From an uncultured Bryobacteraceae bacterium (GTDB lineage: Bacteria > Acidobacteriota > Terriglobia > Bryobacterales > Bryobacteraceae), in assembly GCA_937920635.1 (NCBI GenBank), contig CAKZUE010000001.1, forward strand, positions 1 to 64,000: 64,000 nt of DNA, in the 5' to 3' direction. A model generated the notes under the pieces. The model ran no database searches. It was not told where the DNA came from and saw only the letters and a list, made by a program, of their open reading frames with translations. Positions 42,883 to 52,636 of this stretch are shown one piece after another (position 1 is the first letter of the stretch; each line of letters begins with the position of its first letter). A program made the position numbers and the translations under genes.

Positions 42883-44745
42883 ATGAGTCACTCCTTCAGC
42901 CGCCGCGCTTTCGCGGCCGCGCCCTTCATTCCTCTCATCCGTGGTTCGCAACAGCTGAGGCCCAATATTCTGTGGATCACCGCCGAAGACATGGGCCCGC
43001 ATCTGGGCGCCTGCGGCGACGGCTATGCGGTAACGCCGAACCTGGACCGCCTGGCTGCGCGCGGCAGTCTCTACATGAACGCCTGGTCGAATGCGCCGGT
43101 ATGCGCGCCGGCGCGCACGGCGATCATCAGCGGCATGGATCCGTGCGCGCTGGGAGCGCATCATATGCGCTCGCACGTGCCGATGCCCTCCGGAATTCAG
43201 ATGTTCCCCGCCTACCTGCGCGAGGCGGGCTACTATTGCACGAACAACGTGAAGGAGGACTACAACCTCTTCAAGCCGGACGGCACCTGGGACGAATCCT
43301 CCAACCAGGCGCACTACCGCAAGCGCGCCAAAGGGCAGCCGTTTTTCGCCGTGTTCAACCACACGATCACGCACGAGAGCCAGATCCGGCGCCGCCCGCA
43401 CACGCTGGTGCACGACCCGGCGCGCGCGCGTGTGCCCGCCTATCATCCCGACACGCCCGAGGTGCGGCAGGACTGGGCGCAATATTACGACAACATCACC
43501 ACGATGGACACACAGGCGGGGCGTCTGCTGGCGGAGCTCGAGAAAGAGGGGCTGCTCGACGACACGGTCGTGTTCTTTTACGGCGATCACGGCTCCGGCA
43601 TGCCGCGCAGCAAGCGCTGGCCGTACAACTCGGGGCTGAATGTGTGCGTGATTGCGTCGATTCCGGAGAAGTACCGGCATCTGGCGGCGGCGGGCTACCG
43701 GCAGGGCGCCAAGAGCGGGAGGCTGATCGAATTCGTCGACCTGGCGCCGACGGTGCTGAGCCTGGCGGGCCTCGAGCCGCTGAAACATTTTCATGGAGAG
43801 GCGTTTCTGGGGCCGTTCGCCCGCCCGCCGAAGCGCTATCTGCACGGATTCCGCGGGCGGATGGACGAGCGGCTGGACAGCGTGCGGTCGGTTCGCGACG
43901 ACCGCTACGTCTACGTGCGCAACTACATGCCGCACAAGATTTACGGCCAGTATCTGGCGTATATGTGGGAGACGCCAACGACTCGAGTGTGGGAACGGCT
44001 CTACAAAGAGGGCAAGCTGAACGCCGCACAGCGGAAGTTCTGGGAGCCGAAGCCGCCCGAGGAGCTGTTCGATTTGCAGAGCGATCCCGATGAAGTGAAC
44101 AATCTGGCAGGCTCGCCCGCACACCGCAAGACGCTGGAACGGATGCGCGCCGAGCACCGCCGCTATGAGCTCGCCATCCGGGATGCGGGGATGCTGGCGG
44201 AGAGCGAGATGCAGGCACGCTCGCGCGGAGAGTCGCCCTATGACATGGCGAAGGATCCGCAACGCTTCGACGGAGCGCGGCTGCTGGAGGCGGCGCAACT
44301 GGCTTCAGGGCTGGATCCGCGGGCCACGGCGCGCCTGGCGAAGATGCTCGGGGACGCCGACAGCGGCGTGCGGTACTGGGGCGCGATGGGGCTGCTGATG
44401 CGCGGAGAGAAGGCGGTGGCGGCGCACATGGAACCATTGAAACAGGCGCTCCAGGACCGCTCGGCGGCGGTGCGGATCGCCGCGGGCGAGGCGCTGGGAC
44501 GGTTTGGAGGCGGGCAGGAGCTCGATGCAGCAATGGAGGCGTTGCTGCCGCTCTGCCATCCGGTGGAAAGCGGCGCTTACGCGGCAGTGGAGGCGCTGAA
44601 CGCGGTGGAGGCGATCGGCGAGAAGGCCAAGCCGTGGATCGGAAAGATCCTGGCGATGCCGGACGAAGACCCGAATGCGCCGGAACGCGCGCGTTCGGAA
44701 TACATCCGCAGGATGCGGGAACTGCTGAAGAAGCGGATGGCCTGA
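42883..44745 (+). CDS. Exported sulfatase with C-terminal helical-repeat extension
   Basis: A 620-residue protein from ATG 42883 (GGAG 8 nt upstream), with a Tat-type leader SFSRRAFAAAPFIPL. Sulfatase features: RPNILWITAEDMGPHLGAC with metal Asp, NAPVCAPARTAIISG carrying the formylglycine Cys (about residue 74, C-x-P/A-x-R type), FYGDHGSGMPRSKRWPYNSG and LVEFVDLAPTVLSLAGL. A HEAT-like helical tail (about 470-620; RLAKMLGDADSGVRYWGAMGLLMRG) follows. It would hydrolyse sulfate esters, probably on glycans, if a formylglycine-generating enzyme is present elsewhere. Confidence 0.9.
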   Translation: MSHSFSRRAFAAAPFIPLIRGSQQLRPNILWITAEDMGPHLGACGDGYAVTPNLDRLAARGSLYMNAWSNAPVCAPARTAIISGMDPCALGAHHMRSHVPMPSGIQMFPAYLREAGYYCTNNVKEDYNLFKPDGTWDESSNQAHYRKRAKGQPFFAVFNHTITHESQIRRRPHTLVHDPARARVPAYHPDTPEVRQDWAQYYDNITTMDTQAGRLLAELEKEGLLDDTVVFFYGDHGSGMPRSKRWPYNSGLNVCVIASIPEKYRHLAAAGYRQGAKSGRLIEFVDLAPTVLSLAGLEPLKHFHGEAFLGPFARPPKRYLHGFRGRMDERLDSVRSVRDDRYVYVRNYMPHKIYGQYLAYMWETPTTRVWERLYKEGKLNAAQRKFWEPKPPEELFDLQSDPDEVNNLAGSPAHRKTLERMRAEHRRYELAIRDAGMLAESEMQARSRGESPYDMAKDPQRFDGARLLEAAQLASGLDPRATARLAKMLGDADSGVRYWGAMGLLMRGEKAVAAHMEPLKQALQDRSAAVRIAAGEALGRFGGGQELDAAMEALLPLCHPVESGAYAAVEALNAVEAIGEKAKPWIGKILAMPDEDPNAPERARSEYIRRMRELLKKRMA

Positions 44746-44753
44746 AACCCGCT

Positions 44754-44945
44754 TCAGCGCTTGCGGGTCAGCTTTCCGGAGCGGAACTCTTCGACGAAGC
44801 GCTCGGGATCGTCGATCTCATGCTCGATGCGCAGCGTGCCGTCGATCAGGTACAGCACCGCGAACGGGATTCCGATGACGGTCAGGCACATCAGCCAGAA
44901 GCGGAACCAACTGCCCATGAACTCGTAGCGGATAATCTTCGACAT
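44754..44945 (-). CDS. Small membrane protein
   Basis: A 63-residue protein, MSKIIRYEFMGSWFRFWLMCLTVIGIPFAVLYLIDGTLRIEHEIDDPERFVEEFRSGKL. One transmembrane segment (about 14-34) and an acidic tail. ATG 44945 has GAGGAG 9 nt upstream and is better supported than the ATGA-overlapping start at 44963. Last gene of the leftward operon; resembles small proteins paired with transport or envelope functions, but I cannot name it. Confidence 0.6.
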   Translation of the reverse strand: MSKIIRYEFMGSWFRFWLMCLTVIGIPFAVLYLIDGTLRIEHEIDDPERFVEEFRSGKLTRKR

Positions 44946-44959
44946 ACTGCGGCTCCTCG

Positions 44960-46366
44960 TCATTCAGGCATGCGGCGGGCAGTCCACAGGATCGCATTCC
45001 GGACGAGCGTCTGGAACCCCGGATAGCGGAGGGTTTCCGCCTCGTGCCCGAGCTGAATGTACACGCTGCGGGCTTTCGGATGCGGGCCAGTATAGACCAC
45101 TGGGCGGTCGTTGTCGGGGTGATGGGTCTCCATCAGCACCTGAATGCGCGGCGAGTGCCACATGTTACGGTAGGCCTCGTCGCGCAGGGCAAGGGGAGGC
45201 ACGCCGCGGAGCACGGGGTGGCGCTCGGCGCCTTTTGCCGCGGTCACAACCATGTCCACATGGTCCTTCCAGAGCGATTTCTTCCGTTCTCCCGTGTCCT
45301 GGGTGAAGAACTTGCCGCCGATGACTTCTTCGTACCACCAGGGCCACGACGTGTAATTCACAATGGCGTGGTGAGTGGAGACAACTCCGCCGCCATTTTC
45401 GACGAATTCTTTGAGATTCGCCTGTTCCTTTTCGCCAATCGATTCCCACATATCATGAAACACGACGACATCGTACCGGCCTGCCAGCTTCCGGCCGAAG
45501 GCCTCGGCGGGCGAGCCGGCGTGGTCCCAGGCGATGCGCGGATCGTCGAAGAGGGAAAAGAAGGCCGAAGGGAAGGAGTGCCCGCCGGTGACGACAAGAG
45601 CGCGGACGGGCGCAAGTTTCGGAGGCGCGTCCGGGGAAACATCGCCGGTGGCAGCCCATTCCAGCAGGCGCGCTAGCAGGGTGAGGAAGCCGGGCTGGGC
45701 CATGGCGGAGAGGTCGTGGCCCAGAGGAGTATGAGCGATGCGGCCTTGGCCGAAGCTTGCCGTCCACGCCATCGGCTCGTCCTTGCCGGTGCCCTGCAAG
45801 GCGGGATCGCTCCAGGCGCGGGCGATGACGGTGACGCCGGGCTCGAGATCGAGCTTGTGATACAGCTCGTCATTGGCAAGAAATGTCTCCGGCAATCCGC
45901 GGGCGGCAGGGTGCTCGCGTTCGACGTATTTCACGGGAAAAGGATGGCGGAGCGAGTGGCCGATATTCTCCACTTTCCAGGACGCGCCGACGAGTTGCCG
46001 GAAGGCGGGCCACGGCTCGGCGTTCTGCTCCCAGCGCATGTCCGGGCGGCGGGTCTGGCCGTGGGCGGCGCCGTAGGTAACGCCATGGAACGAGACGAAG
46101 CCCCTGCCGGAGGCGACGAACTCCTCCACGGCCTGTTCGGCCTCGCGCGGCAGGCGCGGGCCGTTGTAATGCCACAGGATGACGTCGTAGCCCGCGAGCG
46201 CGGCGCGGTTGAGCGCGCGCGGCTCTTCGATGGCGCGGATGTCGAAGCGGCCTGTCCTGCCGAGCTCGGCGCGGAGGAAGGGCGCCGACTCGCGCCAGTC
46301 GTGGTAGGGCAGGTCGGTCTGGCCGGTGACCAGGAGTACGCGAATCAGGACGGTTGCAAGGAGCAT
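44960..46366 (-). CDS. Tandem ThuA-domain protein
   Basis: From ATG 46366 (the track start at 46426 lies within the preceding gene), 468 residues holding two ThuA (class I amidotransferase-like) domains: first about 5-230 (RVLLVTGQTDLPYHDWRES, GYDVILWHYNG, GRGFVSFHG), second about 245-465 (RALVVTGGHSFPSAFFSLF, RYDVVVFHDMWE, GGGVVSTHHAIVNYTSWPWWYEEVIGGKF, VYIQLGHEAETLRYPG). ThuA domains occur in trehalose or disaccharide 3-keto-sugar pathways; catalysis is unproven. Tandem fusion is unusual compared with the usual single-domain length of about 240. Operon with the two upstream isomerase genes supports sugar metabolism. Confidence 0.85.
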   Translation of the reverse strand: MLLATVLIRVLLVTGQTDLPYHDWRESAPFLRAELGRTGRFDIRAIEEPRALNRAALAGYDVILWHYNGPRLPREAEQAVEEFVASGRGFVSFHGVTYGAAHGQTRRPDMRWEQNAEPWPAFRQLVGASWKVENIGHSLRHPFPVKYVEREHPAARGLPETFLANDELYHKLDLEPGVTVIARAWSDPALQGTGKDEPMAWTASFGQGRIAHTPLGHDLSAMAQPGFLTLLARLLEWAATGDVSPDAPPKLAPVRALVVTGGHSFPSAFFSLFDDPRIAWDHAGSPAEAFGRKLAGRYDVVVFHDMWESIGEKEQANLKEFVENGGGVVSTHHAIVNYTSWPWWYEEVIGGKFFTQDTGERKKSLWKDHVDMVVTAAKGAERHPVLRGVPPLALRDEAYRNMWHSPRIQVLMETHHPDNDRPVVYTGPHPKARSVYIQLGHEAETLRYPGFQTLVRNAILWTARRMPE

Positions 46367-47208
46367 AGGAGGTCTCTCATCCAGGCGAGGCTCTTTTCGA
46401 TCATGGGGCCGCCGGCGCCTTCGCACTCCAGGCTGAGCACGCCGTCATAGCCGGAATCCAAGAGCATTTTCACGCACTGGCGGATGTTATCGGCGTTGAC
46501 GCCTTCGCCGATGGCGCAATGGCTGACGGCGATGCCGGTGAGCTCGCCGCGGGCGGCAGCCGCCAGTGAAGGACTCACGTCCTTGATGTGGACATGGCTG
46601 ACGCGAGGAAGGAAGCGTGCCAGAAACGCCACGGGATCCTGTCCGGCGATGTAGGTGTTGCCGGTGTCCATGTTCATGCGGAGGAACGGGGAATCGCAGA
46701 AATCGAGCATTTCGGCCATGAAATCCGGCTTGGTGGTGAACCAGCCGTGAGGCTCGATGTTGATGATGATGCCGTAGGCTTCCGCCACCGGAACGATGTG
46801 GCGGTAAATGCGGCGCATGTGATCGAGCGCCTCGCGCTCGGTCATGCCCGGAGGGGCATGGCGGTCGTCGGTGGTGTCGACGCAGGGGATGCCGGCGAGC
46901 TTCGCCCAGCGGAGCGTGTGCAGGACATATTCGACGCCCAGCGTCGAGCCTTCCGGTTTTGAAAGAGGAAATGCGGCGTCGATCTGTGAAAACCGGACGC
47001 CGTATTCATCCATCTTTCTGCGCAGCAGCAGCGGATCTTCCCAGAGCGCAACGTGAGGCTGGTAGCCGAGGCCGTGGATCCAGCTCACGCCGTCGATGGC
47101 GCCGCATTCGATGCGCGAAACCTGGTTGCGCTGCGCCCAGACAAGGCAGTCTTCGAAGCTCCAGTAGCTGGAGTTGAAGGCATCGGTATGGAAGCCGATT
47201 TCGATCAT
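46345..47208 (-). CDS. Sugar phosphate isomerase/epimerase family protein
   Basis: A 287-residue TIM-barrel protein. Metal-ligand regions: GIIINIEPHGWF (Glu), LRMNMDTGNTYIAGQDP (Asp), RVSHVHIKDVSPSL (His) and VLSLECEGAG (Glu). Cytoplasmic, without a signal. Full ligand set, so probably active as an isomerase or epimerase on a keto-sugar. Its 3' end overlaps the ThuA gene start by about 20 nt, and it lies 55 nt after the next isomerase gene of the same operon. Confidence 0.88.
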   Translation of the reverse strand: MIEIGFHTDAFNSSYWSFEDCLVWAQRNQVSRIECGAIDGVSWIHGLGYQPHVALWEDPLLLRRKMDEYGVRFSQIDAAFPLSKPEGSTLGVEYVLHTLRWAKLAGIPCVDTTDDRHAPPGMTEREALDHMRRIYRHIVPVAEAYGIIINIEPHGWFTTKPDFMAEMLDFCDSPFLRMNMDTGNTYIAGQDPVAFLARFLPRVSHVHIKDVSPSLAAAARGELTGIAVSHCAIGEGVNADNIRQCVKMLLDSGYDGVLSLECEGAGGPMIEKSLAWMRDLLCSLQPS

Positions 47209-47262
47209 GGCGAGCCGATCTTATCAAAGCCGGGCCGGAAGAAAAAACCGGCGCGCGGCGGC

Positions 47263-48177
47263 TCAGCCGAAGGCGTCGCGCAGCAGGCGGAACGACTTCT
47301 CGACCGCCGCGCGCGGCTCTTCCCTGCCCTCCATTTCGAGGCTGACCCAGCCCTGGAAGCCCGCTTCGCGCAGGATGCCGGCGATGCGCCTGTAGTCGAG
47401 GTCGAGGGTGTACCATTCGCCGCCACCGTAGTAGGTCTTGGCCTGCACGATGGTGGCGTGGGGGGCGAGCTTGCGGATCCCTTCATAGGGGTCGCCGGGG
47501 TAGTTGCCGGTATCGAGATTGACGCCGAGCCAAGGGGAGTTCACCGCCCTGTGGATGCGCAGGAGGGTGTCGACGCTGGTGGTGAGGCCCCAATGATTCT
47601 CCAGAGCCAGCATGACGCCGAGGCGCTCGCAGACCGGGATCAACTGCTCGATGGCGGACACGCACCAGCCGATGGCGTCTTCATCGGTGTAGCCGGGCAA
47701 GGGCGGCTCCTGCCCCTTGACCTTCATCAGCGCGTCAAAGGACGGAATGGTTTTCCAGCGGCCGGAATTGAGCCGGACGCAGGGGATGCCCATGCGGGCG
47801 GCGAGTTCCAGGCAGCGGCGGGTGTGTTCGATGTGGCGGCGGCGCTCGTCGGCGGCGGGGAAGACGAAGTCCTGATGGATGGAGAGCATGGGCAGGCTGA
47901 GCCCGTGGAGGAAGGCGAGGCGCTTGAGAGCGTTGACGTAGGAGGGCGACTCGTCGCGCATCTGGCGGTGGAGGATCTCGACGCCCTCGAAGCCGAGCGC
48001 GGCGGCGTGGTCGATGACGTCTTCGATGGGAAAACGGGGGCCGCGGAAGTGCCAGTAGGAATAGGTGGAGACGGCAAGGCGGATTTTTCGGGCGGGCTTC
48101 GTTTGCGCGGCAGGGTATAAGGAAGGGGCGGCGAGCAGAGGCGCGGCAACGACAAGGGAGCGTCTGGAGAGCGGCAT
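47263..48177 (-). CDS. Exported sugar phosphate isomerase/epimerase family protein
   Basis: From ATG 48177, 304 residues with a twin-arginine-type leader ([25 protein letters not shown]). TIM-barrel metal motifs: [13 protein letters not shown] (Glu), [14 protein letters not shown] (Asp), [13 protein letters not shown] and [13 protein letters not shown] (Glu). The track's longer start at 48444 overlaps the neighbouring gene. Exported members of this family are common in Bryobacterales and may process sugars in the periplasm alongside sulfatase and ThuA products. Confidence 0.87.
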   Translation of the reverse strand: MPLSRRSLVVAAPLLAAPSLYPAAQTKPARKIRLAVSTYSYWHFRGPRFPIEDVIDHAAALGFEGVEILHRQMRDESPSYVNALKRLAFLHGLSLPMLSIHQDFVFPAADERRRHIEHTRRCLELAARMGIPCVRLNSGRWKTIPSFDALMKVKGQEPPLPGYTDEDAIGWCVSAIEQLIPVCERLGVMLALENHWGLTTSVDTLLRIHRAVNSPWLGVNLDTGNYPGDPYEGIRKLAPHATIVQAKTYYGGGEWYTLDLDYRRIAGILREAGFQGWVSLEMEGREEPRAAVEKSFRLLRDAFG

Positions 48178-48197
48178 GGCACTCCCATGATATGCGC

Positions 48198-49382
48198 TCA
48201 AACGAGGCGCAGGATGCAGCCCGCGTCGGTGGCCGCCCAAAGGGCGCCTGGGGCGGGCGAGGCCAGGAATGCCGCATGGCCCTCGGCGCGGTAGTCCACG
48301 GCCATTTCGGCCCACTTTTCGAGATCGGCCGAATACAGCACGCGCAGCTTGCCCGGCACCGGCGTGGAGCGCAGCCCGCCGGCGGTCTGAATGGCGGCGA
48401 GCATCGCGCCGCCGCCGGGCAGCAGGACCGCGTCGTGCACCCACAAATCCCGGCGGCGGAAGATGGGGCGGCTGGCGCCGGTGAGGAAATCGAGCGAAAA
48501 CACCTCGCTGGGAAAGGGAAAATTCTCCGAATAATGATAAATGGCCAGTCCTCGGTTGCCGGCCGCGCGCAAACGGGAAACGCGCCCGAAAGCCGAGGTG
48601 ACGGAGACTTTCCAGGAGGCCCCGCCGTCGCGGGTTTCGGCGGCGAGAGTGGTGATGGGAAGGAGCTTGCGGCGGGAGGCGCGCTCGGGAAGCATCCAGC
48701 CGGGGAAGCGTTCCTCTTCATGCAGCCGGGGATCGGAAAAGCCTGCAATCAGGCCGTGGCGCGAGTCGATGAAGGCCATGGACGTCCAGACGGTGTTTCC
48801 GTCCTTCAGCTGCACCGCCTGCGATTCGGGCACGGGTTTCCAGGTGGCGCCGCCGTCGGCCGTGGAGTGGAACGTGTTGCCGGAGCCGAAGGCCCAGCCG
48901 CGGGAGGGGGTCAGGAAAAACACCTGATGGGGCCTGTTGCGGCGGGGTGTCTTTGGCGGCTGGATTTTATTCCAAGAATAACCGGATTCCTTCGAAATCC
49001 AGAGAGATTTTTCGCCGACGGCCCAGATATGGTTGTCATCCAGGGCGAAAAGAGAGAGGGGTTTTTCCGCGAGCGGAACCTCTTTCCAGGAGGCGCCCGA
49101 GTCTCGTGACACCAACGCGGCGAAGCGGGCGCGGGATTCGGATTCGAGCCACAGCGCGGCGACGGCGCGCTCAGCGGAAGGGGAGCAGAATCCGGCCAGA
49201 AATGCGGACCACCTGTCGTCATCCTGCAGGTAGTGCAATTTCCAGCGGCGGCCGGCGAGCGGGCCGGAATCGCGCGAAGCGGGGGAGGGCTCTTCCGCCG
49301 GGACCGGCTGGAGGCGGGGCGGCGCCTGGAAGGCGGCGGCGGGCGCCGCCAGGCACAGCGGGAGGAAGCGGCGGCGCAGCAT
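48198..49382 (-). CDS. YCF48/BNR-like beta-propeller protein
   Basis: A 394-residue secreted protein, leader [26 protein letters not shown]48 repeats with Asp-box-like turns: [53 protein letters not shown]. The blades suggest a six- or seven-bladed propeller. Relatives include the photosystem II assembly factor YCF48 and sialidase-like proteins, but no sialidase catalytic Arg triad is evident. Operon member between a GAF-domain gene and the isomerase genes. Confidence 0.8.
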   Translation of the reverse strand: MLRRRFLPLCLAAPAAAFQAPPRLQPVPAEEPSPASRDSGPLAGRRWKLHYLQDDDRWSAFLAGFCSPSAERAVAALWLESESRARFAALVSRDSGASWKEVPLAEKPLSLFALDDNHIWAVGEKSLWISKESGYSWNKIQPPKTPRRNRPHQVFFLTPSRGWAFGSGNTFHSTADGGATWKPVPESQAVQLKDGNTVWTSMAFIDSRHGLIAGFSDPRLHEEERFPGWMLPERASRRKLLPITTLAAETRDGGASWKVSVTSAFGRVSRLRAAGNRGLAIYHYSENFPFPSEVFSLDFLTGASRPIFRRRDLWVHDAVLLPGGGAMLAAIQTAGGLRSTPVPGKLRVLYSADLEKWAEMAVDYRAEGHAAFLASPAPGALWAATDAGCILRLV

Positions 49383-49384
49383 GG

Positions 49385-50008
49385 TCAGGCGCCGGAGGAG
49401 TCCGAAAGAGCCTCGCCGGAACGCACGATCTGGCCGCCGGACCAGACGAGCTCGGCGTGATTGGCCTGTTCGATGAGCGCCGGCGACATGCGGGCGACGA
49501 CGAGCAGGCAGCCGACCTGTTCGCCGACGGTGGTGAGCAGCTCCATCTCCGCGCCCGAATGGCGGTGGGGCAGGCGGTGCTGGACGTTGATGACGCCGAC
49601 AACGCGGTTCCGGGCGATGACGGGGGCGGAGAGGAACGCTTCGTAAGAGTCCTCCGGCAGATCGCTGAAAGTCTTGAAGCGCGGATCCTTGTAAGCCTCG
49701 GCGCTGATGGCGAGGAGCCTGCGTTCGCGGGCGACCCAGCCGGTGAGCCCTTCGCCGATGCGCATGCGGACTTTGCCGATGTGGGCGGGATGGGGGCGGA
49801 GGCTCGAGCAGAGGACGAGGTCATCGCCATCGATGAGGTAAATGAAGCAGGCGTCGCAGCCGGTGAATTCCTGCACGAGTTTCACGATGGCGTGAAGCGT
49901 TTCGGCGAGGCTGAGCTCGCGCACCATGAGGCGGCTGATGCGCTGATAGACAGCGAGCTGGTGTTCCAGCCTGTGAAGGCGGTCTTCCAGATCTCGGGCG
50001 CGGGTCAC
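49385..50008 (-). CDS. GAF-domain sensory protein
   Basis: From GTG 50008, 207 residues: an N-terminal coiled coil (ARDLEDRLHRLEHQLAVYQRISRLMVRELSL) and a single GAF domain (about 35-175; FTGCDACFIYLIDGDDLVLCSS, RIGEGLTGWVARERRLLAI, SFLSAPVIARNRVVGVINVQHR), then a tail of about 30 residues. No output domain, so it may act with partners or bind a small molecule or nucleotide. First gene of the leftward operon, divergent from bactofilin. Confidence 0.8.
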   Translation of the reverse strand: MTRARDLEDRLHRLEHQLAVYQRISRLMVRELSLAETLHAIVKLVQEFTGCDACFIYLIDGDDLVLCSSLRPHPAHIGKVRMRIGEGLTGWVARERRLLAISAEAYKDPRFKTFSDLPEDSYEAFLSAPVIARNRVVGVINVQHRLPHRHSGAEMELLTTVGEQVGCLLVVARMSPALIEQANHAELVWSGGQIVRSGEALSDSSGA

Positions 50009-50156
50009 ACTGTCATTATCCCATCCTGCGGGTGGCGGCCTGTCCAGCCGGCCGGAGATTGCATTGGGGCGGGCGCGGCCACTACCATAGAGAGCAAACC
50101 GGCTGCGCCCTGCCGCGGTCAAGGACCGCATCCGGAGTCAGGAGAGCAGAAACACA

Positions 50157-50780
50157 ATGTGGTACCGAAGCAAGCGAGAAGACGACGCTGCGGCGAAGCA
50201 GACCGGCGGCGCTCCAGAAGCAGAACCCAAAGAGGCATTTCCGATGGCTACACAGCCCACCCGCACGGCGGATTTCGGCACGGTGCGCTCCGGCGCGCTG
50301 ATTGGCAAGAGCCTGACGATCACCGGGGAGATCCGCGGCGACGAGGACCTGGTGATCGACGGCAAGCTGGAAGGCGACGTGGACCTGCCCCAGCACCGGC
50401 TGACGATCGGTCCCTCGGGCGTGCTGCAGGGCAAGATACGGGCGCGGGAGATTGTGGTGTACGGCACCGTGCAGGGCAACCTGCACGCCAGCGAGCGCGT
50501 GGAGATCAAGAAGCACGCCAAAGTGATCGGCGATTTGAAGGCGCAGCGGCCGGTGATCGAAGACGAAGCCTACTTCAAGGGCAACGTGGAAACGGTGCGC
50601 GCCGAAACGGCGAAGGCAGCTGAAGCGCCGAAGGCGGCCGCGGCGGCGGCTGCGGCGCAGTCAGCGACGGCCGCGGCGCAGTCAGCGGCGGCGGGCGCGT
50701 CCGGGCAGGCGGCCTCATCGACAACGGCGTCCGGAGGCGCGGGCGGCACAGGCGCCCGTCAGGAGAACCGGAAGGGATGA
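50157..50780 (+). CDS. Bactofilin
   Basis: A 207-residue polymer-forming cytoskeletal protein. The bactofilin beta-helix spans about 38-145 with repeated hydrophobic rungs: ALIGKSLTITGEIRGDEDLVIDGKLEGDV, LTIGPSGVLQGKIRAREIVVYGTVQGNL, VEIKKHAKVIGDLKAQRPVIEDEAYFKGNV. It is flanked by a charged N-terminus and a long Ala-rich C-terminal tail. Bactofilins assemble without nucleotide on membranes and organise cell-shape or motility factors. The stop overlaps the methyltransferase start (ATGA). Confidence 0.93.
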   Translation: MWYRSKREDDAAAKQTGGAPEAEPKEAFPMATQPTRTADFGTVRSGALIGKSLTITGEIRGDEDLVIDGKLEGDVDLPQHRLTIGPSGVLQGKIRAREIVVYGTVQGNLHASERVEIKKHAKVIGDLKAQRPVIEDEAYFKGNVETVRAETAKAAEAPKAAAAAAAAQSATAAAQSAAAGASGQAASSTTASGGAGGTGARQENRKG

Positions 50781-51388
50781 ACGCCAGACCGCTGTCCAAA
50801 GCGCCGGCCCACAAGGCGGGCGGCGGCGAGGCGGCGGCCAGGCGCTCTTACGCGCTCGAGCAGATTACGGAATATCTGCGCGGTTTCGAACTCGGCCAGG
50901 TGGTCGATCTCGGCGGGGCCTGCCAGAATAATGTCGATTACGCCACCGGCATGGGCCACCGGCTGTATGCGGAGGACGTGCTGCTGACGCTCGGCGGGTG
51001 GCAGGGGGCGACGGAGGCGCAGGAAAGCGCACCCACGCTTCCCTCCGGATGCCTGGAATTCCCGCGCGGCTCCGTTCACGCGGCGCTGTGCTGGGACCGT
51101 CTCCAGTTCCTGGCCGAACCGGCGTCGGCGGCGCTGTTGGAGAGGCTGCACCGGATCCTTGCGCCCGGCGGCCTGCTGCTCGCGCTGTTTTACAGTGAAC
51201 AGGGCGCGCGGGCGCCGCTGGCCTGCCGCGTGACGGGTCCGGCAGAACTGCAAATTCATCCTGTGGGCGGCGTGCGGCCCTGCCGGGGCTACAGCACACG
51301 AGCCATCGAGAAAATGTTTCAGCAATTCGACTCCCTGAAGTTCTATCTCACGCGGGAGAACCTGCAGGAAGTGATCGTGCGGCGTTGA
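50777..51388 (+). CDS. SAM-dependent methyltransferase-like protein
   Basis: A 203-residue protein with a class I methyltransferase layout: QVVDLGGACQNNVDYATGMGHRLYAED (motif I and acidic loop), SVHAALCWDRLQFLAEPASAALLERLHRILAPGGLLLALFY (motifs IV-V of Methyltransf_11 type) and YSTRAIEKMFQQF. Motif I reads DLGGAC rather than DxGxGxG, so cofactor binding may be altered. It sits between bactofilin and the AI-2E transporter with coupled start (ATGA) and a stop directly followed by the next ATG. Confidence 0.7.
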   Translation: MNARPLSKAPAHKAGGGEAAARRSYALEQITEYLRGFELGQVVDLGGACQNNVDYATGMGHRLYAEDVLLTLGGWQGATEAQESAPTLPSGCLEFPRGSVHAALCWDRLQFLAEPASAALLERLHRILAPGGLLLALFYSEQGARAPLACRVTGPAELQIHPVGGVRPCRGYSTRAIEKMFQQFDSLKFYLTRENLQEVIVRR

Positions 51389-52540
51389 ATGAAGGCAAGC
51401 GCGGCAACAGACCGGCCGGCCAGGATCGCCAGCGTGCTGGCGGTGCTGCTGTTGACTACGCTGACGCTGTATGTGGGCCGCGTCTTCTTCATCACATTTC
51501 TGACTGCGGTTCTGCTGGCGTTTTTGCTGGAGCCGCTGGTGCGGGGACTGATGCGGCTGCGGGCGCCGCGGGGGCTGGCCAGTTTTCTCGCGTGTTCGCT
51601 GATGCTGGCCGTGCTTTACCTGCTGGGGCTGGGGCTCTGGCTTCAGGTGCAGGGGCTGTGGGAGGACCTGCCCAATTACAGCCGCCGCGTCTCGGAGCTG
51701 GTGGACGCCGCCGTGCAGCAGATCGAAGAGGTGGAAACCAGGGCGAGGGAGGTCATTGTGCCGAAGCGGCTGCGGGAGACCCCGCCGGCCGCCGAGGCCG
51801 CGCCGCCCAAGGTGGCGAAAACACGGAAGCGGCCGCCTGCCGAGCCGGCGCCGGCGCCGCCGGCGGTGCAGGAGGTGCGGATCAAGCAGGAGGAGGGCCA
51901 GCTGGTCAACGCCATTTACCGGCGCTTGTCCGCTTACACCGACGCGCTGCTGATGGCGTCGTTCGTGCCGTTTCTCGTCTATTTCATGCTGAGCTGGAGC
52001 GACCACATCCTGCGGACGATCCTGAGCGCACTGCCGGGCGAGGGCGAGCGCGACAGCCTGTTGCAGGCGGTGAACGGCATCGCGGCGGTGGCGCGCGCGT
52101 ATCTGGTGGGCAATTTCATCCTCGGCGTTCTGCTGTCGGTGGCCAGCGCCAGTTTCTTCTGGTTCGTCAAACTGCCGTACTGGCAGGTGGTGGGGCCGCT
52201 GAGCGGCTTTCTCAGCCTGGTCCCTTACCTGGGGCTGCCGCTGGCGCTGATCCCGCCCATCGTGGCGGCGCTGCCGGTATACACGGCGCTGCCGGCGTAT
52301 CTGATCATCGGCTCGACGACGGCCGTATTCCACTTGATCGCCTTGAACCTGCTCTATCCGAAGCTGGTGGGCGCGAGGGTGCACCTGAATCCGCTGGTGG
52401 TGACGGTGGCGCTGATGGTGTGGTACCTGCTATGGGGAGCGGCGGGGCTGTTTCTGGCGATTCCCATCACGGCGGGGCTGAAAGCGGCTTTCGACAGCGT
52501 TCCCTCCCTGCGTCCCTACGGCCGCATCCTGGGCAACTGA
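51389..52540 (+). CDS. AI-2E family (PerM-type) transporter
   Basis: A 383-residue membrane protein with about eight helices: VLAVLLLTTLTLYVGRVFFITFLTAVLLAFLLEPLV start, LPGEGERDSLLQAVNGIAAVARAYLVGNFILGVL, YLGLPLALIPPIVAALPVY and GLFLAIPITAGLKAAFD end. An unusual soluble linker rich in Pro/Ala/Lys (about 130-175) is inserted after the amphipathic cytoplasmic helix. Family roles include autoinducer export and Na+/H+ antiport; the substrate is not predictable. Confidence 0.9.
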   Translation: MKASAATDRPARIASVLAVLLLTTLTLYVGRVFFITFLTAVLLAFLLEPLVRGLMRLRAPRGLASFLACSLMLAVLYLLGLGLWLQVQGLWEDLPNYSRRVSELVDAAVQQIEEVETRAREVIVPKRLRETPPAAEAAPPKVAKTRKRPPAEPAPAPPAVQEVRIKQEEGQLVNAIYRRLSAYTDALLMASFVPFLVYFMLSWSDHILRTILSALPGEGERDSLLQAVNGIAAVARAYLVGNFILGVLLSVASASFFWFVKLPYWQVVGPLSGFLSLVPYLGLPLALIPPIVAALPVYTALPAYLIIGSTTAVFHLIALNLLYPKLVGARVHLNPLVVTVALMVWYLLWGAAGLFLAIPITAGLKAAFDSVPSLRPYGRILGN

Positions 52541-52636
52541 GCCGCGCCGCCTGATAGGCTGGATAGAAACAGGCGAAGGCCGGACAACGGGCCGGTCTGC
52601 GACGCAGTTCTGAATCATTCCACGGCAAGTGAGACC

